From contig NZ_RFFI01000019.1 of NCBI RefSeq assembly GCF_003696205.1, positions 1-45,324 of the forward strand: a stretch of 45,324 nt of DNA. The letters are read 5' to 3'. Origin of the DNA: Cellulomonas triticagri. GTDB taxonomy: Bacteria; Actinomycetota; Actinomycetes; Actinomycetales; Cellulomonadaceae. Positions 27,598-35,219 of the stretch are shown one piece after another; position 1 is the first letter of the stretch, and each line of letters opens with the position of its first letter. The position numbers and the translations under genes were made by a program. The notes below the pieces were generated by a model, which saw only the letters and a program-made list of their open reading frames with translations, had not been told where the DNA came from and did not search any database.

Positions 27598-27683
27598 AAA
27601 TCACGGCGGTCGACCGTGGTGAGCATCCTGCCCGCAAGAGCGACCGCCGCGCCGCGGAACTCCGGTGGGTACGGCTTCGGCAT
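27594..27683 (-). pseudogene. IS3-family transposase orfA, N-terminal remnant
   Basis: On the minus strand, ATG 27683 opens MPKPYPPEFRGAAVALAGR, which matches the usual start of IS3-family OrfA proteins (MPKPYP.EFR...). The similarity ends after about 18 residues and the frame stops at 29 aa, so the helix-turn-helix and OrfB are missing. The similarity is from memory of the family. Confidence 0.65.
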
Positions 27684-28380
27684 GGTTCGAACCTTCTCTC
27701 CGGAGGTGCCGAACCGCCAGATCCGATCTGGCAACCGAGCCGTAGGGCAGGTCGCTCCAGCTCCGGGCACAACTGAGTGCGACCACTCAACGCCCGAGCG
27801 CCAGGTCCTCGGGGCGGCGCGGCGCTGATCGCCCGTGGTCGTGGGTCACCGGGTGGGGTCGCGCGTCGACCCAGATGTCCGCCTGTCGCCGCGACTACCC
27901 GGCCGACACCGTGGCCCCTCGCAGCGCTTCGCGCCTGCGCGCCTGCGAGACGTCAGTGATGCGGGCCTCCGATGTCGCGACGTGGCGGGTGGTGAGCTGC
28001 GGGCTGCCGGTGCTCGGCGTCGAGGTGCATCCGGTGACGGGGGTGACTCCTACTGCGAACCTCGGGTGCAAGAGGCCCATCCCGTTTTATCCGATACTCA
28101 TCCACAGGTGCGCTGTACACGGTCGACCGCTGAGCAGGTATCTGTCGGTCGAGCCAGGCATGTAGTCGCGGGGTCGTCCTGGCGGTGCTACGGGTCTCAC
28201 GGTGGGCGAGGCATATGCGGCTGGGCGTCGGACGGCCAGGCGCGGTAGGGCCCATGCCTGATCGGACATAGGCGCACCGTGGAGGCGGAGCTGAGGGGTT
28301 CGCGACCCGCGACCGCGCTGCGCCGCCCAGGGGAGCGCGATCGCAACCGATCGTGAGCGCGCAGGTGCGAAGCACCGCGC
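27684..28380. other. region without a convincing gene
   Basis: About 700 bp between the IS3 remnant and the repeat array. Open frames exist on both strands, but none has a ribosome binding site together with a recognisable product. The part next to the remnant (27770-27790) contains a TGAGTG/CACTCA inverted repeat that could be an old insertion-sequence end. The region is probably decayed mobile DNA plus the upstream region of the Shedu gene. Confidence 0.5.
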
Positions 28381-28521
28381 GCGGCCACCGCTGCCGGGCG
28401 TGGTCGCGGCCACCGCTGCCGGGCGTGGTCGCGGCCACCGCTGCCGGGCGTGGTCGCGGCCACCGCTGCCGGGCGTGGTCGCGGCCACCGCTGCCGGGCG
28501 TGGTCGCGGCCACCGCTGCCG
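28381..28521. repeat. 25-bp tandem repeat array, five full copies plus a partial
   Basis: The unit GCGGCCACCGCTGCCGGGCG followed by TGGTC begins at 28381, 28406, 28431, 28456 and 28481 without any mismatch, and a 16-bp partial copy begins at 28506. The period is not a multiple of three, so it is not a protein repeat. There are no spacers, so it is not CRISPR. It lies about 100 bp upstream of the Shedu gene. Confidence 0.95.
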
Positions 28522-28620
28522 ACGCGAGGCGCGGGTCTACCGGGGGCGCGGCGAGCCGCCCGTCGACATGGTGCTAGATGGCGCGCCACACTGGCGCAGT
28601 GCGCGGCGCTGGTGCTGTGC

Positions 28621-30132
28621 GTGACCCCGGGGGTGGGCGTGAACGCCGAGGACCTGCAAGAGGACGCCGGATCGGTCGTCGAGACGAACGACGGCAACGA
28701 ACTGGTCTTGTCCTGGCTCGAGAGCACGCGCGACGCCGAGCCCGTCGAGGTCATCCGTTACGAACCGAGCGCCAGGCTGCTGCGGATCTTCCCCATGGTC
28801 CAGCGCGGATGGCCCGGAGGGCTCGGCAGGCAGTTCGACGAGCTGACCGAGATCCAGCTCGACATCGGTGCAACGCAGTGGGACCCCGAGAACCACACGG
28901 GTGAGGGTGACAACGGGCACCTGCAGGCGATCGGCCTACCGAAGGGCTTCGAGTCCACGTACGCTTTCGGGATCGGGATCGAGCGTGGATTCCAGGGGCT
29001 CTTCCGCAAGATCGAGAAGCTGACGACCTTCACGCTCGTGCGCATCGTCGCTGGAGCCGAAGAGGGCGAGGCGGATGGGGTCTTCCGGATCAGCGTCGGC
29101 CGCTTCGCTCGATGGGTCGCCGCGGTGAAGACCAACCGTCAGCGTGGAAGCACCGCGGTGCGCCGGGTCAACGAGGCCGAGAGCCACAACCTCCTCGCCG
29201 ACCTGCTGGACCTGGAGCGCGTCGAGCCGGCCTTCAGGCGTCACCCCTTGATCAACGCGATCACCGAGGTCGTGGCCACCGGCCACCTGCTCGGCGGCGC
29301 CGATCGCGGCTCCCTGGTGGCGCACATGGCGCAAGTCGCTCCGGTCGTGGCCCAGGAGGACCCGGTTCAGTTCGGGCAGTTGCGCCAGGACGTCGAGCTC
29401 GCCTCGCTCAAGGTCATCATCCGACGCTTCAACGAAGGGCTGAGCAGCGCGGCGGGCAACGCCGAGGACTACTGGCAGGACTTCTTCCGTGCGTACCCGT
29501 TCGCGCTGCAGCAGCTCTTCTCGGCGCCGGTGAAGCTGTACCGCGAGCACCTGCACGTCAGGGGCAGCAACGCCGAGGGTCGCGGGCAGCGAATCACGGA
29601 CTTCGCCTACGTCAACCCGGTCACGCTCAGCACGTTCATCATCGAGATCAAGACGCCCGCCACCCCGCTCACCTCCACCAGCTCGTATCGAGGTGCCAGT
29701 GGATCCGGATCCGAGGCGTACCCGCCGAGCCCGGACCTCAGCGGTGCGGTGGCTCAGGTCCAGGCGCAGGTGGCTTCGATGCGCGAGGACTTCCCCGACC
29801 TCAAGCGCCGGACACCGGGCCTGCCCGACGACATCGACCCTCACGATGTGCACGGCGCCGTCATCGTGGGCCGGGTCGGCGACCTCGACTCCGGCGAGCG
29901 CCTCGCATCCTTCAAGCGGTACCGCTCCGGGCTCGCAGGCGTCACCGTGATCGGATTCGACGAGGTGCTGGAACGGCTCCGCGGACTCCACGCGATGCTC
30001 TCCAACCCGGTTGACGTCGACGTCGAGGATGGGGAAGTGGACGAGGCGCCGCCGGCTGCGCGTCCTCGCGCCAGGCGCCTACCGCGCAACGGCGAGCGCG
30101 CGTCTGCCGGTGGCGACGCCGGGGCCGACTAG
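28621..30132 (+). CDS. sduA: Shedu anti-phage protein SduA (DUF4263 nuclease)
   Basis: About 503 aa from GTG 28621; the start is uncertain (GTG 28612, 28633 and 28639 are also in frame). The C-terminal DUF4263 domain has a WQDFFRAYPFALQQLF segment and then the PD-(D/E)XK-type core: D327 in ITDFAYV and E342-x-K344 in IIEIKTP. A tail of about 25 residues is basic. The N-terminal 200 residues are a separate domain that probably senses infection, as in other Shedu proteins whose N-termini vary. Shedu is known as a single-gene system that restricts phage through its nuclease. It sits in the ICE cargo region among other putative defence genes. A tandem repeat array precedes it. Confidence 0.85.
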   Translation: MTPGVGVNAEDLQEDAGSVVETNDGNELVLSWLESTRDAEPVEVIRYEPSARLLRIFPMVQRGWPGGLGRQFDELTEIQLDIGATQWDPENHTGEGDNGHLQAIGLPKGFESTYAFGIGIERGFQGLFRKIEKLTTFTLVRIVAGAEEGEADGVFRISVGRFARWVAAVKTNRQRGSTAVRRVNEAESHNLLADLLDLERVEPAFRRHPLINAITEVVATGHLLGGADRGSLVAHMAQVAPVVAQEDPVQFGQLRQDVELASLKVIIRRFNEGLSSAAGNAEDYWQDFFRAYPFALQQLFSAPVKLYREHLHVRGSNAEGRGQRITDFAYVNPVTLSTFIIEIKTPATPLTSTSSYRGASGSGSEAYPPSPDLSGAVAQVQAQVASMREDFPDLKRRTPGLPDDIDPHDVHGAVIVGRVGDLDSGERLASFKRYRSGLAGVTVIGFDEVLERLRGLHAMLSNPVDVDVEDGEVDEAPPAARPRARRLPRNGERASAGGDAGAD

Positions 30133-30221
30133 GACCCCGCCAGGACGGCGGAGTGGAACGCCTGGACCTCATGCCAGGGAATGTTGTCGGTCCAGCCGTG
30201 CGGGTTGCGGACGCTGACCAT
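30129..30221 (-). CDS. possible small gene or fragment
   Basis: On the minus strand a 30-aa product can start at ATG 30221; the frame is open further upstream (30395) without a good start. The sequence around SVRNPHGWTDNIPW looks protein-like and somewhat resembles the PHGREGF part of the gene at 34769-35005. It overlaps the end of the Shedu gene by 4 bp and is probably a remnant. Confidence 0.25.
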   Translation of the reverse strand: MVSVRNPHGWTDNIPWHEVQAFHSAVLAGS

Positions 30222-30351
30222 CTCGCAGTTTGCGCGGACGACCTCGTACAAGTAGCCGCGGGTCGAGCGTACTCGGGGGGTCTGACACGCACTGCCTAGT
30301 TGCTTCGTAGTCAGTGCACGCGGGAGGATGTCAAGAACCCGGGGAGGACCC

Positions 30352-31098
30352 GTGCCCGATCCCACAACCCGCTCACCCGCAAGCGCCGCCCCCACCTCCG
30401 CGCGTGCCCGCGCCGAGGCCAGCGCCTTCGCGCACCTCCTCGACGAGCTCGACTGGTGGATCGGCCAGCACGGGAGCGCCTACGTGCCCCAGAACGCCAC
30501 CAGTCGCCACATCGACGGCCGCCCTTACCCCCTCGGCCAGCGCCTGCACGACCGCCGCAAGCGGCACCGCGCCGGACGCTTGCACCCCGAGCAGGCAGCT
30601 GCCCTGGAGGCCCGCACCGGCTGGGCCTGGACCAGCGCCGACCGCGTCGTCGACGACGCCCGCGAGCGCCACCTGGCGACCCTGCGCGCCTACGCCCGCG
30701 AACACGGCTCCCTCGACGGCCTCGACGTCGCCCACGTCGCCACCGCCGTCTGGCTCCGCAACCAGCGCAACCGCGGCCTGACCCCCCAGCTGCAACGCGA
30801 GCTCGCCACCATCCCCGGCGCCACCCAACCCCGCCGCGAGCGCATCCCCGCGTTCACCGCGGCGCTCGCGGACTGGGTCGCCGGCGACGCCGACCGGGAC
30901 GCGGGCGCGTTGCGGTGGTCGACTGAGCACGTGCACGACGGCGAGGGCATCCCGCTGGGCAAACGGGCTGCGTACGTGCGCTCGCGCTACGAGCGGGGTC
31001 GGCTCACCCCCGAGCAGGTCGACGCCCTGGAGTCGATCCCCGGATGGCTGTGGACCACACCGCGCTCGCGCGCCGTGCAGGAGGGGTCCGTTGGCTGA
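30352..31098 (+). CDS. helicase-associated (HA) domain protein
   Basis: 248 aa from GTG 30352, right after GGGGAGGA (30341-30348); ATG 30328 is an alternative. It contains two clear and one weaker copy of the helicase-associated domain. The pattern is a tryptophan/leucine helix, LGQRLHDRRKRHRAGRL or LGKRAAYVRSRYERGRL, and then a helix ending in GWAW or GWLW. HA domains are small basic modules that follow helicase domains and are thought to bind nucleic acid. Here they stand alone, without a helicase. Its stop lies inside the start of the next gene (TTGGCTGA), so it is co-translated with the HEPN-like protein and may target it to nucleic acid (inference). Confidence 0.7.
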   Translation: MPDPTTRSPASAAPTSARARAEASAFAHLLDELDWWIGQHGSAYVPQNATSRHIDGRPYPLGQRLHDRRKRHRAGRLHPEQAAALEARTGWAWTSADRVVDDARERHLATLRAYAREHGSLDGLDVAHVATAVWLRNQRNRGLTPQLQRELATIPGATQPRRERIPAFTAALADWVAGDADRDAGALRWSTEHVHDGEGIPLGKRAAYVRSRYERGRLTPEQVDALESIPGWLWTTPRSRAVQEGSVG

Positions 31099-31981
31099 GA
31101 AGTACCCCGGATTCGACGCATCGGCGATGCTCGCCCAGATCAACGCGTCGCTGAACCGGCACGTCCAGGGGATGGCTAAGTCGGTGCTGGGCTACCAGCG
31201 CATCGGCGAGATCGCCGCCGCGAGCCTCGCGCCCTTCACGTCGGGAGTCCGGCAGATCGCCACGCCCCAGCTCGACTGGGTCGCCGGCTTCACGCGCGAC
31301 TTCGGGCGCATCGCGGAAGAGGCGCTTGCCGAGTTCCGGCGGTCCCTCCCGCCGAACCTGCGCCACCTCGACGGCGTCGAGTTCACCCCGATCCTCGCGC
31401 TGGCCGACGAGGGCATCACGCTCTGGGCTGTCCCGCGGGCGCAGATCGCAGACCGCCTCCTGCGCGCGCAGACCACCCGCGCCCGACGACGCATCCTCGG
31501 ATCGAGCGCCGACGACATCCTGCACGACTGCTCCGTCGTCGCCGTCGCCGGGGCTGCGGGTCCCTATGCCGACCTTGCCCGACTGCTGGAGCAGGCGATC
31601 CGGGTGATCCGAGCGGGCGAGCTCGCAGCCGGACAGGCGCTCGCGGCGAGCGTGCTGGACACCCTCATGCGGGTGTCGTTCACGGAGGACGACCGCAAGC
31701 GCCTCATCGCGCACAAGAGGAGCGCGCGCTCGCAGGTGACGCCCGTGGACCACTTCGACGAATACGACTTCGCGTTCGCCATGGTCATGCGGCCCGTGTG
31801 GTTCGCGTACCGCCCACAGGACACCGCCGAGCAGCGGGCGGCGTCCTCGACGTTTGCTCGCCACGGCTCCGCCCACCACATCCGGGGCCGCCAGGTCAGC
31901 AAGCGCAACGCCGTCCAGTCCGTGATGCTCGCCGCCGCGCTGCTCGACCTGCTCGCAGTCCTTGACCGCGAACGCTCCTGA
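31091..31981 (+). CDS. HEPN-like protein, copy 1
   Basis: 296 aa from TTG 31091, behind GAGGGG, overlapping the HA-domain gene by 8 bp. The N-terminal third is helical and variable. The middle holds LADEGITLW-A-VPR. The C-terminal domain has a YRPQDTAEQRAASS segment and RHGSAH (R257-H262), then GRQVSKRNAVQSVML. The R-H-X3-H element fits the HEPN RNase signature; the call is by motif. It is a clear paralogue of the protein at 33649-34620, with long identical stretches in this C-terminal part. Together with the HA-domain partner and the nuclease on the opposite strand it forms a probable defence cluster. Confidence 0.65.
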   Translation: MAEKYPGFDASAMLAQINASLNRHVQGMAKSVLGYQRIGEIAAASLAPFTSGVRQIATPQLDWVAGFTRDFGRIAEEALAEFRRSLPPNLRHLDGVEFTPILALADEGITLWAVPRAQIADRLLRAQTTRARRRILGSSADDILHDCSVVAVAGAAGPYADLARLLEQAIRVIRAGELAAGQALAASVLDTLMRVSFTEDDRKRLIAHKRSARSQVTPVDHFDEYDFAFAMVMRPVWFAYRPQDTAEQRAASSTFARHGSAHHIRGRQVSKRNAVQSVMLAAALLDLLAVLDRERS

Positions 31982-32058
31982 CCGCCCGGGGCTGTTGCTG
32001 CCAGGCGCATGGGGCTGGCGGTGCGGCTGTGGGTCGCTGATCGGTCCGGGCTGCGTCG

Positions 32059-33327
32059 CTACTGAGGTGATCGCCCTGGGGATGGGCTGTTCGGTTCGGG
32101 GAAGTATTCGCCCGGGGCGAGGGGGTTCCGCACGACGTGCATGTCCGCCGAGGCGGCCATGAGTCCGTTCGGGAGGCTGGTGTGATGGACGTTCATGAGG
32201 GTCGTTGCCAGGAAGTTCTCGCGGGTCACAACGTCGTTCGTCGCGAGCGCGGTCGCCTCGCGCAGGACATCCCAGTTCGCCGGTGACAGGTCGAATCCGG
32301 CGAGCAGGAGCATCGAAGGCTCCGAGCGGTCGAGTTGACTGATGGCCTCCCGGAGCCGGCGACGCGCCAGCTTCCGCGCTTCCGAGGGCGAGAGGCGCGC
32401 GGTCGGGCTCCACAGTGCGGAAGGGGCCTTCACCTCTATGCCGACCCGGATCGCAGTGCCGGGGTAGAGCCAGAAGTCTGCGCGCTTGAGGCCGGTGCCG
32501 GCTTCGATGAACTCGACGGAGATCCCATGGTCGACGTAGGAACCTGCTGCCATCAGCATCGCGACCGTGTGCCGGGTGCTGTTCGTCAGCAGCAACTCCT
32601 TCACCAGCGCTTCGTAGCTCGGGTGGTTCCGCCATCGCTCCAGGTGCTCGCGGATCAGCTCGAGGGCGAACACCCGGCTCGGATCCCAGAGCACGTCCTC
32701 GCCGGCGTCGGAGCGGCGGGCCTCCTGCAGCGCGTACTCGACGAGTTCCACAACGCGGTTGCGGGTGCGTGGCGGGGTCGTTCCTCGCCCACGGCCGCGG
32801 TCGTACGAGGCCTTCTCCCGCGCGTACCCGGGCCCGAGGGCGTCGCGTACCCACCGCGCGGTCTCCGCGATCCGCTCCGAGGTCAGTAGGCGCGGCTGCT
32901 CGGGCTTGGTCGGATCGTGGCGCCCGACCTCGCGCGTGTACGCCTCCCAGGCGCTGCGCCCGATCACCGTCTGCAGTCCTGCGCCCCGCGGCGCACCGTC
33001 GACGTGGACCGTCCCCGGCTCGCACACCACCGGATCCCCCAGGACGGGCGCACCGGGGGTGCGGTGTGCGGCGACGACAGCCCTGCACCGAGGGCACGCG
33101 AACAGCACCCCGACGAACTGGCTGCTTCGAACCCCAGCCAGCACGACCAGCCCGCAGCTGCCGCAGACCGCGTCGGCGCCGACGACCTCAGGGCCGAAGA
33201 AGATCGGCGCCGCATCGGCAGTGAAGACGGGGAAGTCCTCAGCCGGCCCGTCGTGCACAGTGAGCACGATCCGCGAACGCCCCGCGGCACCTGCCGATGG
33301 CGCCGCTGGTGAGTTCTCGTCGGTCAT
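32059..33327 (-). CDS. zinc-ribbon plus PD-(D/E)XK nuclease-like protein
   Basis: 422 aa from ATG 33327; a longer frame upstream runs through the opposite-strand gene and is not credible. The N-terminal zinc ribbon uses C55/C58 and C78/C81. A helical middle region follows. The C-terminal part reads like a restriction-type nuclease core: LKRADFWLY (D284), a turn, then GIEVKAP (E298, K300), with a helix carrying ARKLARRRLREA after it. No named family is recognised. It lies head-to-tail between two copies of a HEPN-like gene on the opposite strand. This placement and fold suggest a DNA- or RNA-cutting defence effector (inference). Confidence 0.65.
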   Translation of the reverse strand: MTDENSPAAPSAGAAGRSRIVLTVHDGPAEDFPVFTADAAPIFFGPEVVGADAVCGSCGLVVLAGVRSSQFVGVLFACPRCRAVVAAHRTPGAPVLGDPVVCEPGTVHVDGAPRGAGLQTVIGRSAWEAYTREVGRHDPTKPEQPRLLTSERIAETARWVRDALGPGYAREKASYDRGRGRGTTPPRTRNRVVELVEYALQEARRSDAGEDVLWDPSRVFALELIREHLERWRNHPSYEALVKELLLTNSTRHTVAMLMAAGSYVDHGISVEFIEAGTGLKRADFWLYPGTAIRVGIEVKAPSALWSPTARLSPSEARKLARRRLREAISQLDRSEPSMLLLAGFDLSPANWDVLREATALATNDVVTRENFLATTLMNVHHTSLPNGLMAASADMHVVRNPLAPGEYFPEPNSPSPGRSPQ

Positions 33328-33482
33328 CGGCTCTGTCTCGGGTTGCTCTCGGGTGTCGCGGCGGGGGACCCGCAACACCCTAGCCACCTCGGCACCCACG
33401 ACCGCCGGGCGCTCCGAGGTCGCGTGCGAGGCCACGAGAGTCGCGCGCTGTGACGCTACGGTCGGGCTCCAGGAGGTGGTGA

Positions 33483-33656
33483 ATGACGTCGGCCCGGTCG
33501 ACCACGAGCCCGAGGACGCCGCGAGCGCTCGCGTCCTCGTTCGCCATGCGAAGCACGGATGCCCCACCGACTCGCGACGAAGAGGCGATCGCCGGGTCAT
33601 CTTGGACGCCGCCGCGGGCTCACGTCGCCACTGGGGCGGCGTCGAGCGATGGCTGA
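33483..33656 (+). CDS. possible small coupled peptide upstream of HEPN copy 2
   Basis: ATG 33483 follows a perfect AGGAGG (33471-33476) by 6 nt and gives a 57-aa Ser/Thr/Arg/Pro-rich product. Its stop lies inside the start of HEPN copy 2 (ATGGCTGA). The same arrangement links the HA-domain gene to HEPN copy 1. It may be a decayed partner gene or a translated leader that couples ribosomes into the HEPN gene, which has no strong site of its own. Confidence 0.4.
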   Translation: MTSARSTTSPRTPRALASSFAMRSTDAPPTRDEEAIAGSSWTPPRAHVATGAASSDG

Positions 33657-34620
33657 CGAGCCGATCTCTAGCCCGCTGGTTCCGGTGGAGGACCAGGTTG
33701 CCAGTGCCCGGGTCGCGCTTGGTGCTGCGGTCGCGGTGGTGCGGGCCGTCTCCGACGCGCTTGGAGGCGGGGCCGCCCTCAGCAATCTCGCGGAGGGCCT
33801 TCGCTGGTTCGGGGAGTCGGTGGCGCCGCTTGCACGGGTCGTCTCCGCCGCGCTGCCCACGGTCAAGGAGACGCTTGCGGGCCTGCAGGAGATCGCTGAG
33901 AGCTGGCGGCGTCGCTCGTTCCCGCCGAATGTCGTCGACCTGCCCGAGCTGCGGATGGACGCGCTGGTCGCGCTCAGCGACGAGGGCATCACGGTGTGGA
34001 CCGTTCCTCGCCCGGCGATCGCTGCGCGGCTGCTGAGCGCGGACTCCCCGCAGGCCCGGCGTCGGGTCCTCGGGCAGTCGTGGAGGCCGATCCTGAAGGA
34101 CTGCGCCGATGAGGCGGCCAAGGCGGTCGCGAGCGACCACGTCGACCTCGCGCGGCTCCTGGAGCAGGCGATCCGTGCGGTTCAGGCTGGACACACCGCA
34201 GCGGGCCAGGCGCTCGCCGCGAGCGTCCTCGACGCACTGCTGAGCACGACGTTCGTCGAGTCCTACCGCCGTGATCTCGTCCGACACCCGCGCGGCAACC
34301 CGAAGGCCAAGGTCATGAACCACTTCGACGAGCTCACGATCGGCGAGGCGATGGTGCTGCGCCCGATCTGGTTCGCCTACCGGCCACAGGACACCCACGA
34401 GCAGCGGGCGGCGTCCTCGGCCTTCGCCCGGCATGCCACGGCGCACCACATCCACGGTCGCCAGGTCAGTCGCCGCAACGCAGTCCAGGCGATCATGCTC
34501 GGGACCGCGCTTTTGTCGTACATCCCCGTGTACGACGCGGCCCGGGCCGAAACCGATGCGTTCCTCGCGAGCCTGAGCGACGACGAGCGCGCTGCCTACG
34601 AGGTGGCGACCCCGGAATGA
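33649..34620 (+). CDS. HEPN-like protein, copy 2
   Basis: 323 aa from ATG 33649. It has the same layout as the protein at 31091-31981: a divergent helical N-terminus, then LSDEGITVWTVPR, LLEQAIRAVQAG, WFAYRPQDT and the signature RHATAH (R261-H266), followed by GRQVSRRNAVQAIML. The R-H-X3-H element suggests HEPN-type RNase activity. The C-terminal region is highly similar to copy 1, while the N-termini differ, as if they meet different partners. Its stop overlaps a tiny frame at 34617 (ATGA). A gene duplication around the opposing nuclease gene is the simplest explanation. Confidence 0.65.
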   Translation: MADEPISSPLVPVEDQVASARVALGAAVAVVRAVSDALGGGAALSNLAEGLRWFGESVAPLARVVSAALPTVKETLAGLQEIAESWRRRSFPPNVVDLPELRMDALVALSDEGITVWTVPRPAIAARLLSADSPQARRRVLGQSWRPILKDCADEAAKAVASDHVDLARLLEQAIRAVQAGHTAAGQALAASVLDALLSTTFVESYRRDLVRHPRGNPKAKVMNHFDELTIGEAMVLRPIWFAYRPQDTHEQRAASSAFARHATAHHIHGRQVSRRNAVQAIMLGTALLSYIPVYDAARAETDAFLASLSDDERAAYEVATPE

Positions 34621-34709
34621 ACGCCGAGGAGATCCGACGCAACGCGGCTCAGGCCGTGACGCTCGTGGCCCTTCTCCTGGATGCGCGACTGTTCCTTGAC
34701 CACGCGTAG
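34617..34709 (+). CDS. possible 30-aa coupled peptide
   Basis: ATG 34617 overlaps the stop of HEPN copy 2 (ATGA) and opens a 30-aa helical, leucine-rich product with an EEIRRNAAQ segment. The coupling and protein-like composition are the support. It could be the N-terminal stub of a truncated gene. Confidence 0.35.
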   Translation: MNAEEIRRNAAQAVTLVALLLDARLFLDHA

Positions 34710-34768
34710 CGACCTGGCCCCCAACGAGACGGCCAGTCGACGGCGGTACCCGCCGAGCTCGGCGTCGC

Positions 34769-35005
34769 TCACGAGCGCCTGGTGACGGCCGAGGCCCACA
34801 CGGTCACGAACCCCTCGCGGCCGTGCGGGTCGAAGTACCTGACCTGGACTGTGCGGGAGGTCCAGGCGACGGCCTCGCCGTCGACCTCGACGTCGCGGCC
34901 GCGCGCGTCGACGATCCACGCCCGCACCGGCACCGCCACGTCCGGGCGACGCACCGACTCACCCGCCGTCGCCTGCGACGGCGCCTGGCGCGCCATGTCC
35001 CGCAT
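34769..35005 (-). CDS. small protein under an SOS box
   Basis: 78 aa from ATG 35005 (GTG 35023 and ATG 34996 are alternatives). The C-terminal half has alternating charged and hydrophobic residues with WIVDARGRDVEV and RYFDPHGREGF segments, suggesting a small beta-rich domain. It has no membrane segment. A perfect LexA box lies about 28 bp upstream of its start, so it is very probably induced by DNA damage. I do not recognise the family. No polymerase or other known SOS gene follows it. Confidence 0.6.
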   Translation of the reverse strand: MRDMARQAPSQATAGESVRRPDVAVPVRAWIVDARGRDVEVDGEAVAWTSRTVQVRYFDPHGREGFVTVWASAVTRRS

Positions 35006-35033
35006 CGGTACCCGATCCACCACTCAACAAGTA

Positions 35034-35049
35034 TCGAACAAGTGTTCGA
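35034..35049. promoter_or_regulatory. LexA binding site (SOS box)
   Basis: TCGAAC-AAGT-GTTCGA is a perfect match to the actinobacterial/Gram-positive LexA operator TCGAAC-N4-GTTCGA, extended to a perfect 8-bp inverted repeat. It lies between the leftward small gene (start 35005) and the rightward gene at 35220, and is much closer to the former. Confidence 0.85.
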
Positions 35050-35219
35050 TTTTGGGCGAATCGACTCCGACCGTTGAGGGCTGGGTGTTGCGCGCTACTC
35101 ACGCGCCGGGGGTCGTGCGTGTTCCGCTCCTACGCTTGCGCAGGCCAACCCTTTCGGCCGCTGATCTCCGCACCTGCGGACATGTCATCCGACGCGGCGC
35201 ACGATCCCAGGGAGAACGC

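Noticed and set aside
28381-28521. CRISPR array
   Set aside because: The 25-bp units are directly adjacent, without spacers, and no cas genes are present.
28450-28620. N-terminal extension of the Shedu protein into the repeat array
   Set aside because: The 25-bp repeats shift frame with each copy and yield Arg/Ala-rich shadows; no ribosome binding site supports a start there.
33328-34455. N-terminal extension of the zinc-ribbon nuclease upstream of 33327
   Set aside because: The open frame continues antisense to HEPN copy 2 with a basic, domain-free product; ATG 33327 directly precedes the conserved-looking part.
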